Numbered from the stretch's first letter, positions 27,422 to 36,189 are shown. The stretch: 64,000 nt of DNA from Sporosalibacterium faouarense (GCF_016765695.1 NZ_JAETGO010000094.1:1-64000); one strand, 5' to 3'. Notes: a model not told the origin generated them from the sequence alone. Numbers and translations: made by a program.

Positions 27422-28213
27422 ATGATTTTAGATAAGTCAAAATGTATAGAGCATATTAATGATGAAGAACAAATTTTACCTTTGCGAAAAGTATTAGATA
27501 AACTTGAGCAGGTTATAAGAAATCATACTATTGAATATACAGATTTCTTAGATCCTTATCAAAGAAAATTATGCTATTCGTTTTTAAATCGAATTCATGA
27601 TATTTCCTATCATGAAGAAGGTGGATATCATGACGCTGAAAGGAAGTCTATCATTCTTTTTCCCGATTATAGAGAAATGAGGGATATTAATAATCCGATC
27701 TCTGCCGTAAGAGTGGATGGAAAGTTTAAATTTACTGATTTAAATCATAGGGACTATTTAGGTGCCATAATGGCATTAGGAGTGAAAAGAGAGAAAATAG
27801 GAGATATATTGATACACCAAGACTTTGGTCAAATTGTTTTACATGATGAGATATTGGATTATATAAAATATAATCTTGAAAGTATTGGTAAGGAGTCAGT
27901 GGAAATAAAGGAAATTGAATTATGTGATGTAATAAAAGGAGATGTAGATTATAAAGAAATATCTTCTACAGTTTCTTCATTAAGGTTAGACGCAGTTATA
28001 AGTTCAGCATATAATATGTCTAGATCGTCAAGCTCTAGTTATATTAATAAATCAAGAGTTAAAGTTAATTGGCAACCAATAGATCAAGTGTCCTTTGAGG
28101 TTAATGAAGGTGATATGATTTCAATAAAAGGATTTGGACGTATGGTACTACATAGAGTTAAAGGAACTACAAGAAAAGGTAGAAGAAAACTACTTATAAG
28201 AATCTTAAAATAG
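27422..28213 (+). CDS. ylmH: YlmH-type RNA-binding protein (S4 domain)
   Basis: A 263-residue protein with an N-terminal YlmH domain and a C-terminal S4 RNA-binding domain (about 185-260; [38 protein letters not shown]). Homologues bind ribosomes or rescue stalled peptidyl-tRNA, and the gene belongs to the division cluster. It starts directly after the yggT stop without a separate strong ribosome site. Confidence 0.92.
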   Translation: MILDKSKCIEHINDEEQILPLRKVLDKLEQVIRNHTIEYTDFLDPYQRKLCYSFLNRIHDISYHEEGGYHDAERKSIILFPDYREMRDINNPISAVRVDGKFKFTDLNHRDYLGAIMALGVKREKIGDILIHQDFGQIVLHDEILDYIKYNLESIGKESVEIKEIELCDVIKGDVDYKEISSTVSSLRLDAVISSAYNMSRSSSSSYINKSRVKVNWQPIDQVSFEVNEGDMISIKGFGRMVLHRVKGTTRKGRRKLLIRILK

Positions 28214-28226
28214 CGGGGGTATGAAT

Positions 28227-28685
28227 ATGTTAACGCCATTGGATATACAAAACAAAGAATTTAAAAAAGGAATGAGAGGCTATAAAGAAACGGATGTAGA
28301 TAGCTTTTTAGACGAAGTAATTGTAGATTATGAGAAATTGTACAAAGAAAACATGGAATTGAAAGAAAAAATAAATATGTTAAATGATCAAATTAAGCAT
28401 TATAATGATATTGAAGAGACCCTTCAAAACACCTTGGTTGTGGCTCAAAGTGCTTCAGAAGAAGTAAAGGTTAATGCAAGGGAAAAAGCTGAAGTTATTA
28501 TAAGAGAAGCCGAAGAAAATGCTAGAAAAATTATTGCAAAGGCAAATAATGAAGTACTGGATGTAAAAAGAGAATATGAAAATACCAAAAAAGATATATC
28601 TATATTTAAAACTAGGTTTAAATCATTCCTTCATTCACAGTTGGAATCTATAGAATTCATTGAAGATAAGCATTTAGATGAATAA
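28227..28685 (+). CDS. divIVA: DivIVA cell-division/polarity protein
   Basis: About 152 residues. The N-terminal membrane-curvature domain ([19 protein letters not shown], then VDSFLDEV) is followed by a long coiled coil (about 30-135). DivIVA marks poles and septa. The ATG at 28227 is preferred to the in-frame ATG at 28221, which abuts the ribosome site GGGGGT. It is the last gene of the sepF group before a strong terminator. Confidence 0.95.
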   Translation: MLTPLDIQNKEFKKGMRGYKETDVDSFLDEVIVDYEKLYKENMELKEKINMLNDQIKHYNDIEETLQNTLVVAQSASEEVKVNAREKAEVIIREAEENARKIIAKANNEVLDVKREYENTKKDISIFKTRFKSFLHSQLESIEFIEDKHLDE

Positions 28686-28692
28686 GTTTAAT

Positions 28693-28751
28693 AAAAAGTG
28701 TTATGAAATTATATTCTAGAATAAAATTCATAACACTTTTTATTTTTTTTC
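28693..28751 (+). terminator. Intrinsic terminator after divIVA
   Basis: Perfect 15-bp stem (28693-28707, 28727-28741) whose loop contains TATATTCTAGAAT, followed by ATTTTTTTT. Confidence 0.92.
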
Positions 28752-28786
28752 ATAAGATGTATTAAGAATAATATGTCTATGGAGTG

Positions 28787-28930
28787 ATGAAATTGTTAGC
28801 TATCGGTGAAAGATCATATAGTGATTATTTATTATTTTTCTTCTTATTATTAACAGAAGTATGGGGAGCTAAATTTAAAGGTGACAGCTTGTTGTTCTTT
28901 TATTTATTATTAGCTTTGTATAAGGGATAA
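28787..28930 (+). CDS. Small hydrophobic membrane peptide (47 residues)
   Basis: An ATG with GGAG 3 bases upstream opens a 47-codon frame ending in TAA at 28928. The peptide starts MKLLAIGERSYSDYLLFFF. It has two hydrophobic stretches (about 14-23 and 35-45) split by a short polar turn with a Trp (EVWGAKFKGDS), a possible two-pass hairpin. It fills the gap between the divIVA terminator and DUF5665. The spacing of the ribosome site is short, so start efficiency is uncertain. No family is recognised. Confidence 0.5.
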   Translation: MKLLAIGERSYSDYLLFFFLLLTEVWGAKFKGDSLLFFYLLLALYKG

Positions 28931-29180
28931 GAAAAGTTTCTAGATTTGGAAATCCCAAAATAGAATCATTATAATCTCTTGGTGGGTGAGTTTGCATTTT
29001 GGAATATTATGTAAGATTTTATCCTCATAGCTTAAATTGAATTGGTTATTATGTTATTTCGCTAATTTTAAATTTGAAAATAAAAAGTCTCTTTTTTAAA
29101 AGAGATTTTTTATTTTTTTTGATTTAGGTAAAACTAAATGAGAAGCTATAAATATATATAATTGTTAGTGAGGTATTTTT
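28931..29180. other. Intergenic region before DUF5665
   Basis: AT-rich, no ORF. It contains a hairpin with a T tract (29084-29118) that would end the small-peptide transcript. I see nothing else recognisable. Confidence 0.4.
29084..29118 (+). terminator. Intrinsic terminator after the small peptide gene
   Basis: Stem of about 10 pairs, AAGTCTCTTTT/AAAAGAGATTT, followed by TTTATTTTTTTT. Confidence 0.75.
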
Positions 29181-29462
29181 ATGGGTAGAAAAAAAAATAG
29201 AGTTGAAAATAAAGTAGAAGAATTATCAGACCTTCTTGAGAATAGTAGAATGACAGAATATGTAGAGATGATGGGTGATAAAAAAAGGCTATTATTTATT
29301 AATTTTATAATTGGAATAGTTAGAGGATTTGGTATGGCTATAGGCTTTACTATTTTAGGAGCATTAGCAATTTATATCCTAAGAATGATAATAGATTTAA
29401 ATCTACCATTAATAGGAGATTTTATTGCTGAAATTGTTAAAATAGTTCAAGAGAATTTGTAG
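29181..29462 (+). CDS. DUF5665 family membrane protein
   Basis: A 93-residue protein with a charged N-terminus (KKNRVENKVEELSDLLENS) and two membrane-prone segments (about 38-62 and 66-90; GFTILGALAIYILRMI). This matches the short DUF5665 family of Firmicutes, whose function is unknown. GTGAGG precedes the ATG. It is followed 58 bases later by the YteA-type gene. Confidence 0.75.
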   Translation: MGRKKNRVENKVEELSDLLENSRMTEYVEMMGDKKRLLFINFIIGIVRGFGMAIGFTILGALAIYILRMIIDLNLPLIGDFIAEIVKIVQENL

Positions 29463-29520
29463 AATACTAAATAATATATTAATGATACTATAGTTTGCTT
29501 TTCTAACGTAGGAGGATATT

Positions 29521-30225
29521 ATGGATAAAAATAAATTAGAATTTTATAAAAATAAGCTAATGCAAGAAAAAAAAGATGCACTAGAAAGCATAGATAAAAT
29601 GAAGAAAGGCTATCCTGATGGATCTATGCCTGAGTACTTTGATGAACTTTCAATGTATGATAATCATCCTGCCGATCTTGGAACAGAAATGTTTATGGCT
29701 GAACAAGGGATGAACCTAGAAAATGTAGAAAGACTTACACTCAGGGAAATCGAAGATTCTCTAGATAAAATTGAGAGGGGTACGTATGGAGAATGTGATA
29801 TATGTGGAAAGGAAATATCAGATGATAGATTAGATTTCTTACCTCATGCAAAGCTTTGTATAGAGTGTGCAAATGACAAGATCCCTATAGATGAAATGAT
29901 GGACAAAAGGCCAGTAGAAGAATATAATTTAAATTTTCCATTTGGAAGAACTAATAATGATATCTCTGGGGATGATTCAGTAGAATTTGATGGTGAAGAT
30001 AGCTATCAAGCAGTGGCAAGGTTTAATGAAATACAAGATGATCCTTCTGATCAAGGTGGCTTCTATCAAGGTGTTTTTGATGATAAGGAACCAGGAATAG
30101 TAGAAGATGTTGAGAATATTTCAGAGGGGTATTATAAAGGGCAACTGGAAGGGATGAATCGAGAAGATATACCTGACGAACAAAAGATAAAAAAAGATAA
30201 TGATGTTATTGATGAAATAGAGTAG
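29521..30225 (+). CDS. TraR/DksA-type zinc-finger protein, YteA sporulation family
   Basis: A 234-residue protein with an N-terminal helical part, then a C4 zinc finger CDICGKEISDDR...CIECAND (about residues 98-120), and an acidic C-terminal tail. Length and order match the YteA family of spore formers rather than true DksA. AGGAGG lies directly before the ATG. It is followed by a strong terminator. Its exact role in sporulation is unknown. Confidence 0.85.
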   Translation: MDKNKLEFYKNKLMQEKKDALESIDKMKKGYPDGSMPEYFDELSMYDNHPADLGTEMFMAEQGMNLENVERLTLREIEDSLDKIERGTYGECDICGKEISDDRLDFLPHAKLCIECANDKIPIDEMMDKRPVEEYNLNFPFGRTNNDISGDDSVEFDGEDSYQAVARFNEIQDDPSDQGGFYQGVFDDKEPGIVEDVENISEGYYKGQLEGMNREDIPDEQKIKKDNDVIDEIE

Positions 30226-30256
30226 GTTAGATGTAAACATCTAACCTATTTTTTAT
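30224..30256 (+). terminator. Intrinsic terminator after the YteA-type gene
   Basis: Perfect 10-bp stem AGGTTAGATG/CATCTAACCT (30224-30233, 30238-30247) with a TAAA loop, then ATTTTTTAT. The stem overlaps the stop codon. Confidence 0.9.
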
Positions 30257-30279
30257 ATTAGAGTATCCAAGCAAAGATT

Positions 30280-30309
30280 TTGTTACATTCTATTGTAATA
30301 AAGTATAAT
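30280..30309 (+). promoter_or_regulatory. Sigma-A promoter for lspA-rluD
   Basis: TTGTTA, an 18-base spacer, then a perfect TATAAT. The predicted leader of about 125 bases before lspA shows no recognised riboswitch. Confidence 0.55.
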
Positions 30310-30441
30310 ATGACTTAAAATATAATAGTGAACAATATTGATAAAGGTAATATTTGTGATAAAAGATTACACTATCTTTTAATTGGCAAGACTTATACTG
30401 TAAATATTGTTTTTTAGTATCAAACTTTTGAGGAGGGAATT

Positions 30442-30906
30442 ATGTTATATATAATATTTTTATTAATTGTAGCTTTAGACCAAATGACTAAGTATCTAGC
30501 AGTAGAAAAACTTATGGGACAAAGTCCTTTTGTAATTATTAATAATTTTCTTCAATTCAATTATGTTGAAAATTTTGGAGCAGCCTTTGGAATCATGCAA
30601 AACAAGCAAACTTTCTTTATAATTATAACTGTTATTATATTTGTTGCTATCATTATATTTATGAAATTAAATAATAACTTAAATAAAATAATGAAAATTT
30701 CTTTGGTTATGATTTTGGCAGGAGCTATTGGCAACTTAATAGATAGAATAAGATTAGGCTATGTAGTTGACTTTGTAGATGTTAAATTTGGGAACGTTTA
30801 TGACTATCCCGTGTTTAACATAGCTGATAGTTCAATTGTAGTAGCAACATTGATTATTATATATCTAGTACTTACTGATAAATATGAATTGAAAGGAAAA
30901 GAGTGA
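30442..30906 (+). CDS. lspA: Lipoprotein signal peptidase (signal peptidase II)
   Basis: A membrane aspartyl protease that removes signal peptides of diacylglyceryl-modified lipoproteins. The 154 residues span four transmembrane helices. The catalytic aspartates lie in GNLIDRIRLGYVVDFVD and FNIADSSI. GAGGAGGG precedes the ATG. The window encodes at least five predicted lipoproteins that would be its substrates. It is 4 bases before rluD. Confidence 0.96.
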   Translation: MLYIIFLLIVALDQMTKYLAVEKLMGQSPFVIINNFLQFNYVENFGAAFGIMQNKQTFFIIITVIIFVAIIIFMKLNNNLNKIMKISLVMILAGAIGNLIDRIRLGYVVDFVDVKFGNVYDYPVFNIADSSIVVATLIIIYLVLTDKYELKGKE

Positions 30907-30910
30907 TATT

Positions 30911-31831
30911 GTGGAAATAATTGAAATTCTAGTTGATGAAGAAGATGATGAAAGAATAGACGCTTACTTAGCAGATCAATTAGATGAAGTGTCTAGGTCA
31001 TACATTCAAAAAATTATTAAAAAGGGTATGGTAACAGTTAATGATAAAGAGGTTAAGCCTAAGTACAATGTTAACCAAGGAGATAAAATAATTGTAAAGC
31101 TACCAGAACCCAAAAAATTAGAAGTTAAGGCAGAAGATATACCCATAGAGATCGTATATGAAGATGATGATGTTGCCATTGTCAACAAACCAAAGGGGAT
31201 GGTCGTTCACCCAGCACCAGGAAATTATAGTGGTACTTTAGTAAATGCACTTCTATATCATCTTGACAATCTATCATCAATAAATGGAATTATTCGCCCT
31301 GGAATTGTACATAGGATAGACAAGGATACTTCTGGGCTATTAATGATAGCTAAAACTAACTTGGCCCATATGGAGTTATCTGAACAGCTAAAGGAGCATT
31401 CAATAACTAGAATATATTACGCTTTAGTGGATGGAAATATTAAAGAAGAAACGGGAACAATTAAAGCGCCTATAGGAAGACATCCAGTAGATAGAAAGAA
31501 AATGACTGTAATTGAAAAGAATAGTAAAGAGGCAACGACTCATTTTACAGTGTTAGAGCGATTTAAAGAGTATACGTTAATTAAGGCCCAACTTGAAACA
31601 GGTAGAACTCATCAAATAAGGGTTCATATGGCTTATATAAAGCATCCACTGGTTGGAGATCCTGTATATGGCAGTAAAAAACAAAAATTTAATTTAGATG
31701 GTCAGCTTTTACATGCTAAAATTATTGGATTTATTCATCCAAGAACTAAAGAGTATATGGAATTTACATCAGAACTACCAGAACATTTTATAAAAGTACT
31801 TGATGCTCTTGGAAATAAAAAATCTATTTAG
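30911..31831 (+). CDS. RluD-type 23S rRNA/large-subunit pseudouridine synthase
   Basis: A 306-residue protein with an N-terminal S4 domain (about 12-75) and the RluA-family catalytic domain; the catalytic Asp is in RPGIVHRIDKDTSGLL, with GRTHQIRVHM downstream. It is of the RluD/YlyB type; exact target uridines cannot be read from sequence. The GTG start has GAGTGA upstream. lspA-rluD directly before pyrR is the classic Firmicute order. Confidence 0.93.
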   Translation: MEIIEILVDEEDDERIDAYLADQLDEVSRSYIQKIIKKGMVTVNDKEVKPKYNVNQGDKIIVKLPEPKKLEVKAEDIPIEIVYEDDDVAIVNKPKGMVVHPAPGNYSGTLVNALLYHLDNLSSINGIIRPGIVHRIDKDTSGLLMIAKTNLAHMELSEQLKEHSITRIYYALVDGNIKEETGTIKAPIGRHPVDRKKMTVIEKNSKEATTHFTVLERFKEYTLIKAQLETGRTHQIRVHMAYIKHPLVGDPVYGSKKQKFNLDGQLLHAKIIGFIHPRTKEYMEFTSELPEHFIKVLDALGNKKSI

Positions 31832-31835
31832 ATAC

Positions 31836-31864
31836 TAGACAATAGTATAATTATATGTTATTAT
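31836..31864 (+). promoter_or_regulatory. Promoter of the pyr operon
   Basis: TAGACA, a 17-base spacer, then TATTAT with a TGT extended -10 just before. Transcription would start near 31870, shortly before the PyrR-binding stem. Confidence 0.65.
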
Positions 31865-31883
31865 GTAAAAAATGAATATGAAA

Positions 31884-32013
31884 CCTTTAAATCGATCCAG
31901 AGAGATTGATAAGGAAATACTTGAAATTACTTGTTGTCTAGATGAGTTAGGGTAGACATGAGTATTTAATAGGGTACTTATAACTTCTTATCAATCGATA
32001 AGAAGTTTTTTTA
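31884..32013 (+). promoter_or_regulatory. PyrR-dependent transcription attenuator of pyrR
   Basis: The PyrR-binding stem-loop is at 31884-31914, with the conserved loop TCCAGAGAGATT. Its 3' strand GATTGATAAG (31904-31913) can instead pair perfectly over 10 bases with CTTATCAATC (31987-31996), which contains the 5' arm of the terminator. The terminator is AACTTCTTATC/GATAAGAAGTT (31982-31992, 31997-32007) followed by a T run. When UMP-bound PyrR holds the first stem, the terminator forms; otherwise the antiterminator wins. Confidence 0.95.
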
Positions 32014-32039
32014 TGTATTGATTACTTGGAGGTGATCTT

Positions 32040-32576
32040 ATGAAAGTAAAATCTACCATTATGGATCAAAAGGCAATGATGAGAGCAATTACAAGAATAG
32101 GACATGAGATTATTGAAAAAAACAAAGGTATTTCAGACTTGATATTAGTTGGAATAAAGACCAGAGGTGTACCAATTGCTAATATGTTAGCAAAAAAAAT
32201 AAGTGAAATTGAAGGCAAAGATGTTTCAGTTGAGATACTAGATATAACTTTATATAGAGATGATTTATCTGAAGTAGGAGATAATCCTATAGTTGACTCA
32301 AGTAAATTCAACATAGATATATCAAATAAGACTGTTGTATTAGTTGATGATGTTCTATACACTGGTAGAACTGTAAGAGCAGCTTTAGATGCCTTAGTAG
32401 ACAAAGGTAGACCCAACAAGGTACAGTTAGCAGTGTTAATAGATAGAGGACATAGAGAGCTTCCTATAAGACCAGACTATGTTGGTAAGAATGTTCCTAC
32501 ATCTAATACAGAAATAATTAGTGTTAGATTGTTAGAAACTGATGGTCTGAATGAAGTTTTAATCTATGAACTTTAA
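32040..32576 (+). CDS. pyrR: Pyr operon attenuation regulator / uracil phosphoribosyltransferase PyrR
   Basis: A 178-residue RNA-binding regulator of the phosphoribosyltransferase fold. The PRPP loop is [21 protein letters not shown]. It senses UMP/UTP and binds the loops at 31884-31914 and 32584-32615, and it often keeps uracil phosphoribosyltransferase activity. GGAGGTGATC precedes the ATG. It is first in the cluster, so it is autoregulated. Confidence 0.97.
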   Translation: MKVKSTIMDQKAMMRAITRIGHEIIEKNKGISDLILVGIKTRGVPIANMLAKKISEIEGKDVSVEILDITLYRDDLSEVGDNPIVDSSKFNIDISNKTVVLVDDVLYTGRTVRAALDALVDKGRPNKVQLAVLIDRGHRELPIRPDYVGKNVPTSNTEIISVRLLETDGLNEVLIYEL

Positions 32577-32583
32577 TAGAGTA

Positions 32584-32660
32584 CCTTTTAAATCAGTCCT
32601 GTGAGGCTGAAAAGGGGAGAATAAATTCTCCCTCCTTAACAAAAAATAAAGGAGGAATTT
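32584..32660 (+). promoter_or_regulatory. Second PyrR element, controlling the uraA ribosome binding site
   Basis: The PyrR stem-loop is 32584-32615 (CCTTTT/AAAAGG, loop with AGTCCTGTGAGGCT). Downstream, CCTCCTT (32631-32637) pairs perfectly with AAGGAGG (32649-32655), which is the uraA ribosome site. An alternative hairpin, GGGAGAAT/ATTCTCCC (32615-32622, 32625-32632), shares bases with both and would free the site. Six T follow the AAGGAGG arm, so the same hairpin might also terminate transcription. Confidence 0.8.
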
Positions 32661-32663
32661 TTT

Positions 32664-33941
32664 ATGATCAGAAATGAAGTATTTACTAATGACAAAAAGG
32701 AAGTGACGAAGGTTAAGAATAAAGGAAAAAGAGCTATTTTAGCAATTCAACATGTTATAGCTATGTTTGGAGCAACGGTTTTAGTACCTATATTAACAGG
32801 ATTAAATCCAGCGGTGGCATTACTTGCAGCAGGTGTAGGAACTTTATTATTCCATTTCGTTACTAAAGGTAAGGTTCCAGTTTTCTTAGGATCAAGTTTC
32901 GCTTTTATACCAGTTATTATAGCAGTTGGGGACAAGTTTGGTAGTTTAGCCTATGCTCAAGGTGGAATTATGGTAGCAGGAGCATTGTATCTGTTACTAT
33001 CCCTATTAATTATGGTATTTGGAGTAGATAGAGTAAAAAGCTTCTTCCCACCAGTAGTAACAGGACCAATGATAATAGTAATAGGTTTGATACTGAGTCC
33101 TACCGCAATAGAAATGGCTTCAGCTAATTGGTTGGTGGCGTTTATAGTAATAGCAACAGTGATGGTTTTCTCAATATTTGGAAAAGGAATGTTTAAAGTA
33201 ATTCCAATATTATGTGGAGTTATAGTAGGATATGCAGTCTCAGCAATGATGAATATCATTGATTTTTCAGCAGTAACAGAAGCAAGTCTTTTTCACATAC
33301 CAGATGCTACATTACCCAAGTTTGATCTTGGGGCTATAGCAATGATAGCACCAATAGTACTGGCTGTATTCATGGAGCATATAGGAGATATAACAACTAA
33401 TGGATCAGTTGTAGGAAAAAATTTCTTCAAGGACCCAGGACTTCACAGAACTTTAATGGGAGATGGATTAGCGACAATGTTTGCTGGTTTCATAGGAGCA
33501 CCACCTAACACAACTTATGGAGAAAATACAAGTGTTTTAGCTGTAACTAAAAATTACGATCCATCAATATTAAGATTAGCAGCTATCTTTGCAATAGCAT
33601 TAAGCTTTATAGGAAAAGTAGGTGCAATATTACAGACTATACCCGCACCAGTAATGGGTGGAGTTAGTATCATATTATTCGGTATGATTTCTAGTGTAGG
33701 TATTAGAACGATAAGCAATGCAGATATAGATTTTTCAAATAATAGAAACTTAATAATAGTATCAATAATATTAGTAGCAGGAATAGGAACAAAAATGTTA
33801 GATGCAAATCCTGACTTCCATGGAACAATTGGAATTCAAATAACAGAAAACATTCAAATAATTGGATTAAGCTTAGCTGCGTTAATCGGAGTAATTGCAA
33901 ATAAAATATTACCTGAAATCAAAAACGAAGAAGTGGCATAA
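32664..33941 (+). CDS. uraA: Uracil permease (NCS2 family)
   Basis: A 425-residue protein with about 12-14 transmembrane segments of the nucleobase:cation symporter-2 family. The family motifs GTLLFHFVTKGKVPVFLGSS and EHIGDITTNGSV, plus GAPPNTTYGENTS, match uracil/proton symporters. Its placement between pyrR and pyrC behind a PyrR element fits uracil uptake. AAGGAGG lies 8 bases before the ATG and is predicted to be captured in a hairpin. The gene symbol pyrP is used in Bacillus. Confidence 0.93.
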   Translation: MIRNEVFTNDKKEVTKVKNKGKRAILAIQHVIAMFGATVLVPILTGLNPAVALLAAGVGTLLFHFVTKGKVPVFLGSSFAFIPVIIAVGDKFGSLAYAQGGIMVAGALYLLLSLLIMVFGVDRVKSFFPPVVTGPMIIVIGLILSPTAIEMASANWLVAFIVIATVMVFSIFGKGMFKVIPILCGVIVGYAVSAMMNIIDFSAVTEASLFHIPDATLPKFDLGAIAMIAPIVLAVFMEHIGDITTNGSVVGKNFFKDPGLHRTLMGDGLATMFAGFIGAPPNTTYGENTSVLAVTKNYDPSILRLAAIFAIALSFIGKVGAILQTIPAPVMGGVSIILFGMISSVGIRTISNADIDFSNNRNLIIVSIILVAGIGTKMLDANPDFHGTIGIQITENIQIIGLSLAALIGVIANKILPEIKNEEVA

Positions 33942-33959
33942 TATGCTGCTTCTTTTTTT
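33928..33959 (+). terminator. Intrinsic terminator between uraA and pyrC, overlapping the uraA stop
   Basis: A 12-bp stem (33928-33939 and 33943-33954; two G-U pairs) with loop AAT, followed by a T run to 33959. The uraA stop codon TAA (33939-33941) closes the stem and enters the loop, and the pyrC ribosome site AGGAGG starts at 33960. Ribosomes finishing uraA would cover the stem, so termination may depend on uraA translation. Confidence 0.8.
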
Positions 33960-33974
33960 AGGAGGTAAAAGTAT

Positions 33975-35264
33975 ATGGATATGATTATTAAAGGCGGAAC
34001 AATAGTAGATTGCGCAAGTGATAGGCTTATAAAATCCGATATATATATAAAGGACCAGAAAATCTTTGAAATAGATGAAGAGATAAATGAAAAGGGCGTA
34101 GAGGTTATAGATGCTAAAGGATATTTTGTAATACATGGATTAGTAGATGCACATGTGCATTTTAGAGAACCTGGTTATGAATATAAGGAAACGATAAAGA
34201 GTGGTTCATTAGCAGCAGCAAAGGGTGGTTATACCACAGTGGCAGTTATGCCAAATACAAATCCAGTGATTGATAGTGTTGAACATCTCAATCTACTAAA
34301 AGAAATTATTAAAAGAGATGCTTGTATTAATGTACTACCAATTGGAGCGGCAACTATTGAAGAAAAGGGATATCAATTAACTGATATTGAAAAGTTATTT
34401 AAAAATGGAATTTATGGAGTTTCCGACGATGGACAGCCAATAATGGATAAAAAATTAATGAAAGAAGCTACAATAACTTCAAATAATCTAGGTATTCCAA
34501 TAATGATTCATAGTGAGGATAAAAGATATGTAAATAATGGATGCATTAATGAAGGTAAAATATCAGATAGATTAGGAGTAAAAGGAATATCCCGCAAAGC
34601 AGAAAATAATATGATAGCTAGAGATATTGAATTAGCAAAAGAATTTGATCTCAGTGTTCATATATGTCACGTAAGTACAAGGGAAGCAATTGAAATGATT
34701 AGAAATGCTAAGGGTTCAGGTGTAAAGGTTACTTGCGAAGTTGCACCCCATCATTTTTCTATAACAGAAGACATTATTATTGAAAAGCAGTCCATAGGAA
34801 AAGTCAATCCTCCATTACGTACAGAGGCAGATATTCAAGCTATAATCGAAGGTATTAAGGATGGAACTGTAGACATGATTGCAACAGACCATGCTCCCCA
34901 TTCAAAAGAAGAAAAGCTAAAGGATTTAGAACAAGCTCCCTTTGGATTATCTGGTATAGAATTAGCTTTGCCTGTAACTAATATTAATCTATTGAATAAA
35001 GGCATTATTGATATATTTAAAATGGTGAGGCTATTAAGTATAAATCCTTCTAAGCTCTTAGGTCTAAAAGACAGAGGCATCTATAAAGAAGGGATTGCAG
35101 ATTTAGCAATAATTGACCTAGATAGTGAATATACGTTGAAAGAGGAGAATCTGATATCAAAAGGGAAAAATACGCCTTATATTGGAGAAAAGCTCAAGGG
35201 AAAGGTAAAGTACACTATTGTAAATGGTGAGATTGTATATAGGGAGGATAAACAATGTTTGTAG
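33975..35264 (+). CDS. pyrC: Dihydroorotase
   Basis: A zinc amidohydrolase that closes carbamoyl-aspartate to dihydroorotate, the third step of pyrimidine synthesis. The 429 residues are of the class I type, with DAHVHFREPG (metal ligands), GGYTTVAVMPNTNP, and ATDHAPHS near the C-terminal part. AGGAGG lies 9 bases before the ATG. It overlaps pyrF by 10 bases. No pyrB or carAB is adjacent, so the first two pathway steps must be encoded elsewhere. Confidence 0.97.
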   Translation: MDMIIKGGTIVDCASDRLIKSDIYIKDQKIFEIDEEINEKGVEVIDAKGYFVIHGLVDAHVHFREPGYEYKETIKSGSLAAAKGGYTTVAVMPNTNPVIDSVEHLNLLKEIIKRDACINVLPIGAATIEEKGYQLTDIEKLFKNGIYGVSDDGQPIMDKKLMKEATITSNNLGIPIMIHSEDKRYVNNGCINEGKISDRLGVKGISRKAENNMIARDIELAKEFDLSVHICHVSTREAIEMIRNAKGSGVKVTCEVAPHHFSITEDIIIEKQSIGKVNPPLRTEADIQAIIEGIKDGTVDMIATDHAPHSKEEKLKDLEQAPFGLSGIELALPVTNINLLNKGIIDIFKMVRLLSINPSKLLGLKDRGIYKEGIADLAIIDLDSEYTLKEENLISKGKNTPYIGEKLKGKVKYTIVNGEIVYREDKQCL

Positions 35265-36178
35265 ATAAGCTAATTGATAAAATTATAGAAACAAAAAATC
35301 CAACAGTTGTTGGGTTAGATCCAAGAATAAATTTAGTACCAGATTTTATAAAGAAAAAGCATTTTGAGATCCAAGAGGATAAAATTGTAGCGGAAACTCA
35401 GGCTATTTTAGAGTACAATATGATAATTATTGATGCAATTAAGGATATAATACCATGTATTAAGCCACAAATTGCTTTTTATGAAGCCTATGGTTTAGAA
35501 GGCCTTAAGGTATTTAAAGAAACTATCGAATATGCTAAGGAAATGGGATTAATGGTTATAGCAGATATAAAGAGAGGTGATATAGGGTCTACAGCTGAAG
35601 GATATGCAAAAGCATACTTTGGACAAGGGTTTGTAGATGTGGATAGTGTCACTTTAAGCCCGTATTTAGGAGAAGATTCTATAAACCCCTTTATTAATTA
35701 TTGTGATCAGAATAAAGGTGTGTTTATCTTAGCTAAAACATCAAATGGATCATCGGGAGATATTCAAGATTTATCTATAAGGGGTAAAAGTGTTTATGAA
35801 ATCATGGGTGAGCTAATTAACAAATGGGGAGCGGATTATATAGGAAACCATGGCTATAGCTCAGTTGGAGCAGTAGTAGGTGCTACTTATCCAGAAGAAA
35901 TGAAGATACTTAGGAAGATAATGAAAAAATCTTTTTTCTTGGTACCTGGATATGGCGCTCAAGGAGGGACAGCAGAGGATATAATACATTGTTTTAATGA
36001 AGATGGTTTAGGAGCAATAATTAATTCATCGAGAGGTATTATAGGAGCCCATAAAAAGAATGAAAATATTGATAAATATAATGACAGGGAGTTCCATCTA
36101 GCTATTAGAGATTCAGCTATAAAAATGAGGGACTCAATAAACAACGAATTGAAAAAATCTAAGAAGCTAGCTTGGTAG
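35255..36178 (+). CDS. pyrF: Orotidine-5'-phosphate decarboxylase (type 2)
   Basis: Decarboxylates OMP to UMP, the last step of the pathway. The 307 residues are of the longer type-2 family. The catalytic motif is ADIKRGDIGSTAEGYA (Asp-Lys-x-x-Asp). Other segments are VVGLDPR near the N-terminus and VPGYGAQGG near the end. The ribosome site AGGGAGG lies inside pyrC, and the genes overlap. It is also close to the start of pyrK. Confidence 0.96.
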   Translation: MFVDKLIDKIIETKNPTVVGLDPRINLVPDFIKKKHFEIQEDKIVAETQAILEYNMIIIDAIKDIIPCIKPQIAFYEAYGLEGLKVFKETIEYAKEMGLMVIADIKRGDIGSTAEGYAKAYFGQGFVDVDSVTLSPYLGEDSINPFINYCDQNKGVFILAKTSNGSSGDIQDLSIRGKSVYEIMGELINKWGADYIGNHGYSSVGAVVGATYPEEMKILRKIMKKSFFLVPGYGAQGGTAEDIIHCFNEDGLGAIINSSRGIIGAHKKNENIDKYNDREFHLAIRDSAIKMRDSINNELKKSKKLAW

Positions 36179-36189
36179 GGGGTTCTATT

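Noticed and set aside
33909-34136. Minus-strand hydrophobic frame opposite the start of pyrC
   Set aside because: Low-complexity Phe/Ile/Tyr-rich product, antisense to pyrC, no ribosome site.
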